A stretch of DNA of 64,000 nucleotides from Annulohypoxylon bovei var. microspora (GCA_022836615.1 MU405215.1:310001-374000); one strand, 5' to 3'; counted from the stretch's first letter, positions 10,032 through 21,666 are shown. Program-made: numbers and translations. Notes: generated from the letters alone by a model not told the origin.

Positions 10032-11227
10032 ACGATAAGCATCGCACAAGTTTGATAGAGAAAGGGTTGCAGTTATATGCAGTTATAGAGAGTAGCAAGT
10101 TGTGGTGATTTTGAGTAGAGCAACCGAAATTATGAGGTTGATGAATGTGAGAATCCCAGTTTCGATTTCCCTAATTTTATTAGTTATTAGACCCCTGAAG
10201 CTGATGAGAGCACGGATGTATATTTGGCCTAGAATTTGCCGTAAAGGTACTTAGTGCAACCAACGATCTGGGGAGTCGCTTCCAGATTTGGTCACAACGC
10301 TATGACTGGTCGACTAACCGCCAATATCCCAATTCTAGCATAAATAAGGTCCAATCGATAAGACCTCAACTCTTTCCTCTTGTCTCAGAATTCGTTTACA
10401 GGTTTAGCAAATAAGTTTTATACAGGGCTAAGTCCACATATATGTTCATGGAAAGTGTATTGAATTTAACCATGGAAAAGATAGGTTGCCACCAAATCCA
10501 GGGGCACATTCAATTCCTTGAAAGATCACAAAGAACTATTATTTATTCTATTAATCTTTCACCAAACCATAAGTCGGGTATAATCTAGTAGTAAACAATG
10601 AAACAAGCTCTAATAGTTAAAGCTAAAACTAAAAGCTAATAGAACCCGTTAAATAACCAATTTTGAGTAAATAGTCTTGAGCAAATATACAAACTTAAGT
10701 CAAAGTTATTTGAACTTCAAATACCCATACTACACATACATATAAGTAACTAGTCGTTAAGTAAGAAGATAGCATTTGCAAGCTTTGCAAATTCCAAACA
10801 AGACTGGTAAAGTTTGACATGGCCATAGACGAGGGCAAATATTAAATATCACGCCATACCCAGTAGTTATAATATGCATCTCACTATTTTAAAGGTGAAT
10901 ATAGAAAACATAATGCTATGAAAATTTTAAGGAGTATAGGATATATAGCATATCACTTCGTAGGTTTAAAGGGATAGACACATCCTAGTAACAAACCATA
11001 TCATCATATTTATATAAAACGAGTTCTTATTCCCATCTATACGGCTTCCGTAGGATATCACTGCTTATTTCCGAGGTTTTCATTCAGTCGCAAGACGCAA
11101 GCTACTGTGCTTTTAGTGACCAACAGTCCTGCCGAATCAGTGCCCCATCTACATCTTAACGCCGGGCTTCGTGACAATCATCCTCGACCTTCCTTCCGTC
11201 AATTCACTCGTACGATAGGCTAGACCC
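10032..11227. other. intergenic, AT-rich
   Basis: Promoter side of the WHI2-like gene and 3' flank of SEC13. The part from about 10380 to 11050 is very AT-rich with short scrambled repeats and no ORF. It could be an old, mutated repeat, but no termini were recognised. Confidence 0.5.
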
Positions 11228-12383
11228 CTATTCTTCCATCGTCTTGACGCACTCCCACTCGCCTCTCAGGTTCTCCTTCCATAACGAGACCTTGTTGTCG
11301 CCACCACTAACGGCTAGCACGTTCCCGCTGAGACTCCAGCTAACCCGCCAGACCTCAGCCTCAAAGTTCAGGACCTTGACCGACCACTGTCCCTGGCTCG
11401 CGTTGTCGCTGGTCCAGATCCGTACAGTCTTGTCTTGCGACGCCGAAGCGATATAACTCTTCTGCAGCACCGTGGGACTCCATGCCACGTCCCGCACCCA
11501 GTCTGTGTGGCCTGCCAATGGCTCCCGTTCTTGCTTGTATCCTTGTGAAGCAGCATCGTAGACCCACAGCTTGAGTACATTATCACAGCCTCCCGTTACG
11601 AAACGACGCTGACCAAGGGCACCGGGGCCCGCTGGTGCCGAAGAGACGATACTGCCAGGCGTTGTTGCGGGTGCCCAAGAAACCGAGTTTACGCCGAGGC
11701 CGTGTGCGGGAAAGGAGTCATGGGAGAAGTTGTTATCCTTAAATTCGAGAACGGAGACGTTTCCGTCGGAGGACGCGCACGCAAGAAGGCATCCCGACTC
11801 GTGCGGTGACCATGCAACCATATTCACCGAGGCCTTGTGGAGAGCGAAGTCGAATATTCTTTGCCACACATTTCCCTGTTCGCGCCAGATGAAGACTTTG
11901 CCGTCGTAGCCTGCCGAGGCGAGGATGTTGCCGTACTTAGGATGCGCCCATGAAACACACCATACAGCGCCTTCGTGTCTACGCCCGCTATCGTTAGGAG
12001 CTTTATTGATTCAGCAGAGAAACTGGCCATACCCTTTTAATGTTTCTGTCAATCGTTGAGATTCACCCTCAATCTCGAATATCTTAATTGTCTTGTCGGA
12101 AGAGCATGTAGCGAGGCGTCGGCCATAGTAGTCGAGAACGGCATCGTGCTAGGAAGTGTTAGCAGTGGCTATAACAGCAGCGTCAGGGGACGACCAGAAA
12201 ATTCGAGACTGTAGCTTCGGCAGGCTCGAGGTTTGGTAAAGATTCATCGGGATATTTATTTTACATACAATCATGTCATCGTGGCCGGAATTGGTTATTA
12301 CTTGCGCCTGTTACAAGGTAAAAGTCAGCAAATAGCAAACCAGTAAACAAATCCATAAATTGCTGCAAGGACATACATACCAT
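11228..12383 (-). CDS. sec13: SEC13, COPII coat and nuclear-pore WD40 protein
   Basis: Four exons on the minus strand: 12383-12381 (the ATG alone), 12307-12269, 12148-12033 and 11978-11228, giving 302 aa, the usual SEC13 length. The joined start reads M-AQVITNSGHDDMI-HDAVLDYYGRR, which is characteristic of fungal SEC13. Six WD-type repeats follow, with LATCSSDKTIKIFEI, ILASAGYDGKVFIW, LLACASSDGNVSV, FVTGGCDNVLKLWV, IASASQDKTVRIW and LAVSGGDNKVSLW. In yeast and animals SEC13 pairs with SEC31 in the outer COPII cage, with NUP145C/NUP84 in the pore, and with the SEA/GATOR2 complex. The first exon is only the start codon, followed directly by GTATGT. The last intron is 54 nt. It is divergent from the PEX20-like gene. 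Confidence 0.95.
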
Positions 12384-13425
12384 TGTAGAAAGAAGGTGAA
12401 GGAAAACAAACTAAAGAGATGGACGATTTGACCAGAGAATCGTATGCCTTTGAGCTCTAAGACGATAGCCGGTTTACTACAAGGTTCAAGTCGTCTGTCC
12501 TTTCTAGTAGTTGGCGGTTTAGGGAAGCAAGTCTAAAGCTCCACCGAAGTCATAAAAGTGTACAGTCAGGAATGTACAGCAAGGTCAATTCCAAGTTGCA
12601 TAGCATGCACATGTGCACTATTTGTTGTGGATCAGTCCAGATTTCATAAAGCTTGAGCTCCACCAGAAGCTTTTCGGAATAATAGCAGTTCCGATAGTAT
12701 AGTATGTACTTATGTACATGAGTGTTGAGGCAACAGCAGCCGTCCTAAGGTACATCTATGTGGGGATCAATGTACCTAATTAACGGTCATCATATAGCGG
12801 GGTGTCGTGGGGAAAACCAGGTACGTATCTAAGTACCATCTCTAGTACCCAAATGCGGCTATGGTGATTGACATCATTCAGATCGGTTGACATGCGTGCA
12901 GCCGAGGCTAAATAAGCTTATTAATAAATCGCGAAAGGGAATCGCAAGTCCCGACTCATTAATATCCTTGTGATGCCGATTGCGAATCCCTTCAAATTCA
13001 TCATTGTACTTTTTTTACACTCTTTTAACTTCACCATAATACCAACCACTTAACACTGTAAATCAACTGTACTTATACGTTCAGGTACAGGTTCAGATAC
13101 AGCTACTGTACTGATCACTGCCCTTCTGCAGTCACCTTAGCCCTTACGACACGATTGTTGTAACCCACGTTGCCAGGCAACACATACGACTGATTACCGC
13201 CATTGTTCACCACCCTCGTGGCCGGCAGAATTAGTATTTAAGATTAAATTTCGTGTCCTACCAATCTACGAAATTCTTTCCTTTTATTGTTCACTTCCAA
13301 CCTTGACCTTCAATCGCGAACACAAACAAAGGTCAAAAGTGAAGCCAACCCCGACCGAACTCGGCATCGCCGACCCTTTTACCTTTTCTAATCTCCCTTA
13401 ACCGCTCACTTATTCACTCTTCATC
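12384..13425. promoter_or_regulatory. divergent intergenic region SEC13 / PEX20-like
   Basis: About 1 kb between two outward-pointing starts, so it should hold both promoters. CT-rich leader DNA precedes the plus-strand start (13250-13425). No specific factor site is claimed. Confidence 0.5.
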
Positions 13426-14572
13426 ATGTCGGAGGGTTCTTGTGCAGGAGGTTCTAAGAACCCTCTCCTCACCCACTTCAATCGCGAAGAGCGCGCCAGA
13501 GCCTACAAGAACGCCGTTGCAGTCCGCCTCCAAGAGCGACGAGAAGAGGAGCTACTTGTCAGTACCTCTCCTCTCGATATAAGCCTTCGTATATATTTCA
13601 TTTCTAACAATCTCACAGCGTGATGCCCTCCGTTTTCCCGAATTCACGAGTCATGAATTCAACGAATTCCAAACCTACAATGCCTCACTTAATGAACCTT
13701 TCTCGTCTGCTACCGGTCCTTATCAGCCGTTTAACAACTCTGTTGGGCCCATCTCGTATGAGCCTCGCCCTCCCCCGTCTGGTCCCAGTACCTTTAAATT
13801 CCACGGCAGACCTACCCAGATACGCCCGACTGCACGCGAAATTGTAGCCCAGAACGCACACCTGAGACAGGACTGGAGTGCCGACTACCGATACTACCAA
13901 TCATTAACAGCCATGGCTACACCTGGTCACGGCCTGTCTAGAGACCCTTCTCACGGCCTTTCTAGCGACCCTTCTCACGGCTTCTTCCTACATGACCGTG
14001 ACTTTGTACCCCAGAGTCTAGTGCGTGGCCCTCCCACGTCTCTGCTCGGCCCGCCAATGGTTCCAGAGCCCATCTTCGCTCCTCAGCATTCAGTCCCCAT
14101 GTTCAACTTCGACGCTGAGTTTGCAAACTGGATGGCTGACAATGCTGTTGACAACGATGAGTCTCGCTCCGGCCCAGCCCCGGCCCCAACCCTGGCACCC
14201 GAGGCCCTTGTTATGAGTCCTATGGAAGCCCAGCCAGCTAGCGCCCAAGAAGAGGCAACAGCTAGCACAGAGAACATGCGCAAGAGCGACGATTCTCGAT
14301 TGGCAGTCGCCGCCCAGGAGATCCTGGACTCCATGTCTGGAAACACGTCGGATAAGTTCCAACAGTCAGAGTTCCTGGTCCTCATGCGCCGACTCGCGTC
14401 TATGGACTTGGTCGTACGCGACAACGCTTTGGTGGAAGCTAGCACAGTGGCTGCCGCAGAGACCGAGAGCACAAGCTCCGGATCTAGCACCATCAAGCCA
14501 ACTTATGTCGACCGTCAGATGGAGGCCGCCGAGATGTACACCAAGTTAGCAAACTTGCGATTAGACGAGTAG
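13426..14572 (+). CDS. PEX20-like peroxin (PTS2 co-receptor type)
   Basis: Two exons, 13426-13557 and 13619-14572, join in phase 0 through a GTCAGT donor to give 361 aa. The N-terminus MSEGSCAGGSKNPL has a near-terminal cysteine (C6) followed by a NP/NPL step, as in PEX20 and PEX5, where that cysteine is monoubiquitinated for receptor recycling. A WxxxY pentapeptide (WSADY, about residue 130) and the block FDAEFANWM resemble the PEX14/PEX13-binding motifs of these receptors. Near the C-terminus, LAVAAQEILDSM...KFQQSEFLVLMRRL closely follows the conserved PEX20 segment ending in KFQxSxFLxLMR. PEX20 carries PEX7 and PTS2 cargo to the peroxisome. The canonical end of PEX20 is not obvious, so this may be a diverged paralogue. 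Confidence 0.65.
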
Positions 14573-17500
14573 TTGTGACAGACCCCAGCATGCAGCTCGC
14601 GAGTCCAATAGGTCACGGAATAGGGCAAGGAATATGAGAGCGGGAGGCATAGGAAAGGGAGGCAGGCAACAACGGCCTATTACTTGAATTCGGAGTTCTA
14701 AGTTCTACGCCTGTGTACCTAGCTAATGGACATGATGGACGGCAGAAGATTCGTCTCATACATGGTCCCCCACCCCAGATAGCCTAACGCTCAACGACTG
14801 AAACTGCATATATGGTTCCTCTTGTTAATTGTGATCAGCCTCATGGTGAAAAGCATTCCTCATCCTAATTCGCCTCGTAGTTGTTCTTTCTTAAAGCTTG
14901 TATGCTTCGCGTATATTCCACCCGACGTTGTGCTCAAGCCATAATTGCGCCTCAACCTCAAGTAATACCATACCTAGTAAGCTGTGTTTGACTCGGAGGT
15001 GTAGTGTAGCTTGTTCCCACGCACACCTGACACCAAGCCCGTGTCCCTAAAACCCGGAAATAGCGCTCATATGTACGCATGCCTACATAGCACAGTACAG
15101 TAAGAAGGCAATCGACAATCGTCGATATTGCGATGACGTCGCACACGGCCTCATATTGTCTGCCTACCTGCATACACGGCGTACATTACCTAAATTAACG
15201 ATTGGCACGTTCCGCAAGAGCACATACATGTTCTCGTCTCGTCTCAAACCAGCCACCCCAAACACCCAGCCAGCCAACCAACCAACCGAAACGCCGTCTC
15301 GACCAACGTGGAGGCTGTGCTAACAATAGGTAGGTAGGCATGTATCCTGGCAACCTGGATTGCAGCGACACATCCACACGCGGCCCGGCCTCGCAGCCTT
15401 GCCTTGCGTCGCATCCGCGCCGACGGTCTCCGGGGCCGGCCGCCTCGAAGGTCGGGCGAGACGTATGTACATAGATAGCGCCAGCCATCCAAATTACTAA
15501 GTACGAGAGTAGGCAACCAATCCGAGGGCCGCGGGCCTCACCGGCGGTAAACGCAGGCGGCAACATTTCGCCACGCGGCTGTTCTGTGTCTGGGGATGCC
15601 TGAGGCGTCCGCCTTAGGTATTACATACCCATCTTCCAAGGCTTTCTTTCCGTTCTTTTCCTCTGCGGAAAACGGGCCTCAGATTACTACGCTGCGGAGG
15701 ATTACATACCGTAGGTGATGTTTGTGTTATTTCCAGCGCTGCTGCTTACGTGAACGTACCGCACGGCCGGATGGATACGTAGTAGGATACTACGTTGGAA
15801 TTACCTTGGAACTGTGGCTTTAGGGGCAGCTGACGAGAGGTATGTACAATACGTACATACAATACATACCATAGGGCGTGGACCAGCACGAGGAGCGGAT
15901 TCGGTAGGCCCATAGTGTAGTATGTAGGTATGTAGTTACTAACAAAGGTAGGGTAGGATAGCTATCCAGCATCCGCACGTACAGCCAAATCCCGCGACGT
16001 AATCTACAACGTAGCAATTGGTCCAAATATACCAGACTAAGGCGCCGTAGTTAGAGCGTAAGCTCGGAGGAATTCTGGAGACACTAGAGCGTCTCCGCGG
16101 CCTCACAATATTGGACTGCGTAATAAAACGTGGCTTCGTGAAAGAAACCATCCGTTAGGGATTCCGATCTGCGAGTTCGACTGAAGTGAGAAGAGATGGA
16201 AGGGGAAAGATCACATTGGATATGCAGGTCGGGGGTGCTCTGGGTACTGTAGGGCTGATAGGGCGTGTCGTGTCGGACTCTTGGGACATACGTATGTACG
16301 AAATATGTCGTGTGCCAATATCTCCCAATGATGTCGCGCCGGGTTTCAGGCAGCATATTCACATAATAACATAATATAATATTTGGTATTTCAGATACAT
16401 AATCATAAGAAACGGAGGCTTGATATCTGGTAGTCTGGGTCTGTGATAGTCGGCAAGCGACGGCGTAAAAGACTGCGCCCTGCGTATTGCAGAAAAAGCG
16501 TATCGAGTTCTTGGCTCGATACCCACTGATGTGCGGCCCCTGGGGCATGCAGGACAAGATCATCAAGGTCCTACGTCCGTAAAGCAGAGATGCTTGGTGC
16601 TTAGATGGTTGATACCGGCATGCTGATACATATGTAATCCATTTGAGCGAATTTCATAGGACACTAATCCATATATTAGTCTTTAGAACAGTCCGTAGGA
16701 ATTAGCCTAGTTTCTGTTTCCATTCCGTAATGCCCACTACTGCGCTGCTGAGCTGCAGCGGAATCGCGGAATTCATGGTTTAAGAGTATTAGTATTGTAC
16801 TATATCTAGTAATAGGCCGACAACCCGTGCCGTAGAAACGGAATAGAACCAGTTTGGTATTAGATTCAAGCGAGTGACTTAAAATGGCAGGACATGGCGA
16901 ACCGTGTTCCGTACATCCATACATCCATACTGCCATACTGCCATATAGCGCAATACCATCGTGGTATGCATGTCCTAATGTCCCAAACCGACGGATATTG
17001 CATGGGCAGCCAGCAGCATAGCGGCATGGCGGCATGGGACGCGGGTGAGGTTCGAAGTAAGTATGAGTCACAACCCGATGGCAGGGCTGGGAGATTACAA
17101 TTCTCCATAGGAATTGGTCGATCCGATTGATCGAATTACTTCTCTTGCCGATCCCATGCACCATATTCGCCCATGCAGCCATGTAAATGTCTTGAATTGA
17201 GTTTCGATTCTTATGGTCCCTTGAAGTTTGTGGGGTTGAAGATGCCAATGTATGCCAATGCGCATCCGCGTTGCGCACGCGCCAGCGATTTTTGCGAGTG
17301 TGCGCAATTCACGATTTACGATTTGCGACGCTTCATCGCTTCGTCGCTTCATCACATCCATACCTACTCCAAGTTCTTAAAAATGATATGAAATGTACGA
17401 ATACGTCACTTAGATTCATGTCCTAAATATCGTCTTGCTGTTGGCTTACATCAATGGATCTTTCTAAATCATTGTTAAGTACCAAATACCTGGATAAGTA

Positions 17501-18435
17501 GCCAGGTAGTCGAATATCACCGTGAGGATTCCATTAGCGCGTCCTCGAAGCAGTGAGATATGGAGAAAAAGGCAAGACAAAAAAACGGAGTATTAAGGAA
17601 AATATCCGGATTGATCAGCACAGCCGCCACCACCGTACTTCAATCCTCCAATGAAAACCAACCTCCGATTTTTAAAATAATATTCAAATATCATTACGGC
17701 TCCGTAAGCTGTAGATGATGTACACCTCATGCGTACACAGGTGCCTATGCAAAATATTAGTAATTGGGGGTTCTTTAAAGTCTTTTTTTTTTTTTTTTTG
17801 TCGACCACCGACGTTAAAAGTTGAATATCACGAGGGGAAAAGAAAGTCGGGTCCACGCCGGTACGTACTAAACTGCGAGGCACCAAAATTTCCATATCCA
17901 GCTCGCCGATATTGATCAACCAATGAGATGCGTTTAAGATAAAAAAACGACTAGGCAATTTCGTAATCCATCACAAGCCTTAGCCACAACCAGTTTAGCG
18001 TCTTGGCGATGCAACGCTTACATTAGAGACCGAAGGTGGTGCCGTGCTAAAATTCATTAAAGATTGAAACAGGAATTCAATTTAGAAACGGTGTTAGTAT
18101 CTTTCAAACCCTCAACTCCGGTAAGGCACGGTGATAAGATTAAAAAAAAAAGATTCAACCGACCGCCAGCTTTTTTTCTTCAAAAACGTGAGATTGCATA
18201 TGTTCGGATTTCGGATGTAACTATCAACAGTCTCCGAAATATTGAAATAATCCATAGCTGCTTCGAATAGCAAATACAATTCGCAAAGTACTGCATGCGC
18301 AAGTGGTAAAATGTAAAATGCGCAGCAAGGAAAATACGGAGGAAGGCTGTGCGCTAAGAGGAGCATTAGAGAGGAACATTGGAACATTTGGTCGCAGGGA
18401 TTGTTAGTGCAGAAAGGAATTGTGGGTCTAAAGTG
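14573..18435. other. gene-poor region of about 3.9 kb
   Basis: Nothing convincing on either strand. The longest ORFs (for example 16084-16566 and 16676-17278, minus) have erratic composition and no recognisable motif. It contains short tandem words near 16915-16950 (CATACTGC / CATCCATA), a T17 run at 17783-17799, and a TGAGTCA at 17064-17070. An unannotated long non-coding RNA cannot be excluded. Confidence 0.5.
17783..17799. repeat. poly-T run
   Basis: 17 consecutive T in a gene-free region. Confidence 0.8.
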
Positions 18436-18442
18436 TGAGTCA
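18436..18442. promoter_or_regulatory. candidate GCN4/CPC1 or AP-1 site upstream of cpc-1
   Basis: TGAGTCA, the core palindrome bound by GCN4/CPC1 and AP-1 bZIP dimers. It lies 411 bp upstream of uORF1 of cpc-1. Auto-regulation of cpc-1 through such elements is known in Neurospora. Here it is only a sequence match. Confidence 0.4.
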
Positions 18443-18852
18443 TACCTTTTCTCAGGCGAACGGATTGTGTTCTCGCCTATCTGTTTCAGCTGATAGCTTG
18501 CGCTAAAATGTGCTGGACGTAGCGGGCAATCAAAATTGTTAGTGGTTAGCAAGTTACCTGTAAGACCTAACTAGCCGCAACGGGACCCCCCCTTGGCAGC
18601 ACCTAGTGGAAATCCACCCACGCGTCCGCCTAACTTAGTGGCTCGTGCACCATACCCATTTCGACTTATAGGTACGTACCCCGAAGGTAGGCTCTCCGGG
18701 AAAGAATTGTTGCCTGAAAAATACTAAAATCTAACTCCTCCCGCCGAAATTCAGGCACGAAATTCTTTTCTTTTCCCCTCCTTCTTTTTTTCTCATCACA
18801 CATAACTATCAAACTACATTATCATAAGAAGGTCAATAACAATTCACTCAAG

Positions 18853-18861
18853 ATGCGCTAA
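18853..18861 (+). promoter_or_regulatory. cpc-1 uORF1 (Met-Arg-stop)
   Basis: ATGCGCTAA with A at -3, the only ATG for several hundred bases before uORF2. Very short first uORFs are a feature of GCN4/cpc-1 leaders. They let ribosomes resume scanning, so that eIF2 phosphorylation can delay re-initiation past the inhibitory second uORF. Confidence 0.75.
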
Positions 18862-18909
18862 GCAAACTTGACCTCGTCCGTCCCCTTTCATTCCCCTCAG
18901 GAACTGTAA

Positions 18910-19527
18910 ACCTCCAACAAAATTCAGTCAACAAGTGACAACGTCTTTCTCCCCACTCAACCCTTTTTCTCAGACCTTCCTTTTAAGGTAGATCTGAACC
19001 TGAACGAAGCTATCGCCAGCTCCCAGAGTTCTCTCTTAAACACCGCCACCATTTCCTCTCAAGACTTTCCAGTCTTCACCACGGATTCACAACAGTCATC
19101 ATGGCTTCCCTCCAGTTCCCAGAGCCAGCCGGCCCAACCCGAGCAACCCGCATTCTTTCCGCCTCAACAGGACTTTGTCTTGTTCGAACAGACACCGCCT
19201 CCTCCTCAGAGACAGAACGCTAATCGTACCGTGTCGTCCCCTGCATCACACGCAGCAGCCTTCGGATCTCTCAACGTCAACCCTAGCAAATCGCCTCAGC
19301 TTCTGAACGGATCTCCTACCGTACAGAACCAACGAATAGCTCGGATCATCCAGGCAACCGGACACCAGACTTCTTCCACGGCTTACACCAATCGGTTCAA
19401 CTCTCAACCGCAGCTTTACACCTCGGCTTCCTTGTCCCCTTCGTCTCCAAACCAGCAGAATCGTCTTGTTCGTCCACCCGTGCCTCTTTTCACCCACGGT
19501 ACAGGTACTCAGCGAGTCCAGCCCAAC
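18910..19527 (+). other. ATG-less in-frame N-terminal extension of CPC1
   Basis: This 206-codon stretch is open in the CPC1 frame from just after TAA at 18907-18909 up to the first in-frame ATG at 19528, and it contains no in-frame ATG. The encoded sequence looks like real protein: FSDLPFKVDLNLNEA..., SSQDFPVFTT... and PQQDFVLFEQTP, a Q/S/P-rich activator style. Near-cognate start codons in this frame upstream of uORF2 include CTG at 18994 (G at -3) and CTG at 19000 (A at -3). Neurospora cpc-1 and many Pezizomycotina homologues are reported to have such conserved extensions, started at near-cognate codons. Which codon is used here is unknown. Confidence 0.65.
19101..19223 (+). promoter_or_regulatory. 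cpc-1 uORF2, 41 codons with stop
   Basis: Starts at ATGGCT in context TCATCATGG and ends at TAA 19221-19223, in a different frame from CPC1. It overlaps the non-AUG extension of CPC1. By analogy with GCN4 uORF4 and cpc-1 uORF2, its translation should block access to the main start when amino acids are plentiful. Confidence 0.7.
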
Positions 19528-20277
19528 ATGGACTTCCAAGGTAATTTTTCCGAATCTGCGCAAAGTACTTTCCCCATCTCACACCAAGCAGACGCCCTTA
19601 ATGGGTTCGAGGAACACACATTCTACCGAGGTGGCACTACGGCTTTCTCTTCGCCGGGTATACCCGGCTACGACGCCAACATGAGTTCCACTCCGAGCTC
19701 CGTTGGCAATCTGGCCACCGTATCACCCTTCGAATTGCACATCGATCCCACGTCGTCCGCCCCGAACTCGGCCGCGATCACGAACTTGACATCGCCGTCC
19801 TTGCCTAGCGAGTCCCCGGACTTTCTGGATAGCTACGAAGCCTCTCCTAACATTGGTGCGAATGAACTGGATTCTTCCAATTGGTTCCCGCTGTTCAACG
19901 ATGCTCAGATTGACAACACTGCCTTCAACGTAGATGATTACTCTCCAGTCAATGAGTCCGAAAGCGTTGAGGAGACCGAGACCGTTTCTAGACCTCGTAT
20001 GAAGTCGGGTGGATCGCCTCTCACCAGAACCCATGGCAAGCATTCGTCCGTGTCTGATGGTGGTGTTGTCAAGCCCAAGAAGCCGCTTCCCGCTATCCAG
20101 GTCGACGATCACCATGACGTAGTGGCAATGAAGCGAGCGCGTAACACCTTAGCCGCGCGCAAGTCTCGTGCTCGTAAAGCCGAACGTTTTGAGGCTCTCG
20201 AGCTACAGATCGCGAAGCTGAAGGAAGAGCGTGACTATTGGAAGAATCGTTGCGAGGATATGTCAAACGGCGGTTAA
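19528..20277 (+). CDS. cpc-1: CPC1/GCN4-type bZIP activator of cross-pathway amino-acid control
   Basis: From the first in-frame ATG (A at -3) to TAA this encodes 249 aa with no intron, similar to known CPC1/CpcA proteins. The last 49 residues form the bZIP: basic region KRARNTLAARKSRARKAERF, then a short zipper EALELQIAKLKEERDYWKNR. The N(T)xxAARKSR signature is diagnostic of the GCN4 family. Around residue 120 (364 nt after the start) an acidic/aromatic patch, SSNWFPLFND, resembles the GCN4 activation motif. The protein activates amino-acid biosynthetic genes from TGASTCA sites in the nucleus. The long leader with two uORFs indicates translational control through GCN2/eIF2. A longer isoform from near-cognate codons is likely. 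The CTG/TTG codons upstream are not proven starts. Confidence 0.9.
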   Translation: MDFQGNFSESAQSTFPISHQADALNGFEEHTFYRGGTTAFSSPGIPGYDANMSSTPSSVGNLATVSPFELHIDPTSSAPNSAAITNLTSPSLPSESPDFLDSYEASPNIGANELDSSNWFPLFNDAQIDNTAFNVDDYSPVNESESVEETETVSRPRMKSGGSPLTRTHGKHSSVSDGGVVKPKKPLPAIQVDDHHDVVAMKRARNTLAARKSRARKAERFEALELQIAKLKEERDYWKNRCEDMSNGG

Positions 20278-21666
20278 AATGGCGGCAGTATTATGGAAAA
20301 TACGTTGCAAGGGTGGAACTGGAGGGCGGCTTCGTGGCCGCCTACCCAACCATTTTGAAGAGACTGTGGTATCAGTCCGATGCTATCGGCGCAGTCGGAC
20401 GATGACGCCACACGTCGAGGATGTTCAATAGGCTTCTTTGGTGTCGTTTCTTCAATCTTCTTTAGTTCCATCGTGTTGGAACGAGCCAAACGGAGTGTGG
20501 CCGGGCATTTTCCTACTCTATTTTCGTTTAGTCGTCAAAGGCCATGAGCCTCTGCAGACCTCTCCTCATATTTCTGGGATGGGGTAGCAGGATATCAATG
20601 AAAGTGATGAAACATGCCTTTATCGTTTTCATGGAATTGTGATGTGCGATGTGTGATGTGACTATTTCTTCGTCATTAATCCATGTTACCGTGAACTTGG
20701 AGTTTTCACCGACCTAGAATGAATTGTAACGTTTAGTAGGCTCAAGCTGCTTCGTCTTTATAGTGACGTGCCGAAGTTAGACGGGTTACTTGTGTCTTGG
20801 GTCTGTTTCCCAGGCTGACTGCTTGGCAACTTGTATTGAAAGTCAAACTGCGTGAGGGAGGTTTGGTGTGGGAGGGGGTAGCCAACTATATATACCTAGT
20901 CGGTTGGAAAAGGGATACAGTACATGGCGAAAACAGCACGGTTTCGGGCAGTGTTTGCAGTTGATTCAACAAATCCTTGGTCAAGTTTGGATAGGTCCTT
21001 TAGGCTCACTACCTTGCAGGTGAGCAATCTCTGCACGGGCCTGAGGGAGGTTGCAGGATGTCTTTGCCACGGTGCAGATGCAGGTGCAGGTGGATGGAGA
21101 AGGGATGTTTGTAGGGAGAAAGATTGGACCAAGAAGGGATGGGGAAGAGATGGGCGGGTGAATGAATGCCCAAGGTGGATGTGGATGAAAGGTTTTTCAA
21201 GAGAGCATCCAGTTACATAGATATCTTATAGATAACTATGTGCTTGATGTTACTCATATTCTCATGCTTTGGGCAACTAGGTTATGGCTTTTTACTCAAA
21301 CCCTACGCCTCCTCGATGACTGGAACAGTGGGAGCGGGCGGCCAGTCACTGTCTCTGTTGCCTCGCAACTCTTTCTCTTGGCTGCGTAGTCTGGTGAGTC
21401 TTGACACTAGATGGAATTATACAGTAAGAGGCTGGCTTTAGTTGAAAGGCATTGCGTTGTGAGTTCCCTTTGGCCAATGAGTCACTTGGCAGAGGTTTCT
21501 AATAAAAGAATACCAGGCTCCAATAAGACTCATTCATCCACAGTCTCCTTTGAAAGCTTTGAATCCACTAGGTAGGTAGTTTCTGCATACTCAACTTGAA
21601 GAGATCTTGAGGCACTGATCTATCTGTGTATATGGTGGCGTGTACAAGAACCTAGGGGAGATGCTA
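20278..21666. other. convergent intergenic region, no gene seen
   Basis: Between the 3' ends of cpc-1 (plus) and a small membrane-protein gene (minus). It has one TGAGTCA at 21478-21484 and no convincing ORF. Confidence 0.55.

Noticed and set aside
10380..11050. Degenerate RIP-mutated transposon
   Set aside because: Very AT-rich, but no terminal repeats, ORF remnants or homologous copy within the window could be shown.
15195..15566. 123-aa minus ORF in a GC-rich patch
   Set aside because: No recognisable domain, and overlapping ORFs in the other frames are equally long. It looks like chance in a GC-rich patch.
16084..17278. ORFs of 160 and 200 aa on the minus strand in the gene-poor region
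   Set aside because: Composition is erratic (many C, H, Y and short repeats), there is no family motif and no promoter-like leader.
19180..19527. TTG at 19180 as the start of CPC1
   Set aside because: The frame is open and protein-like well upstream of it, so nothing singles out this codon. The ATG at 19528 and upstream CTG codons are better supported.
20896..21220. Overlapping 78-98-aa ORFs on both strands downstream of cpc-1
   Set aside because: No motif and mutually overlapping antisense frames. More likely cpc-1 3' flank.
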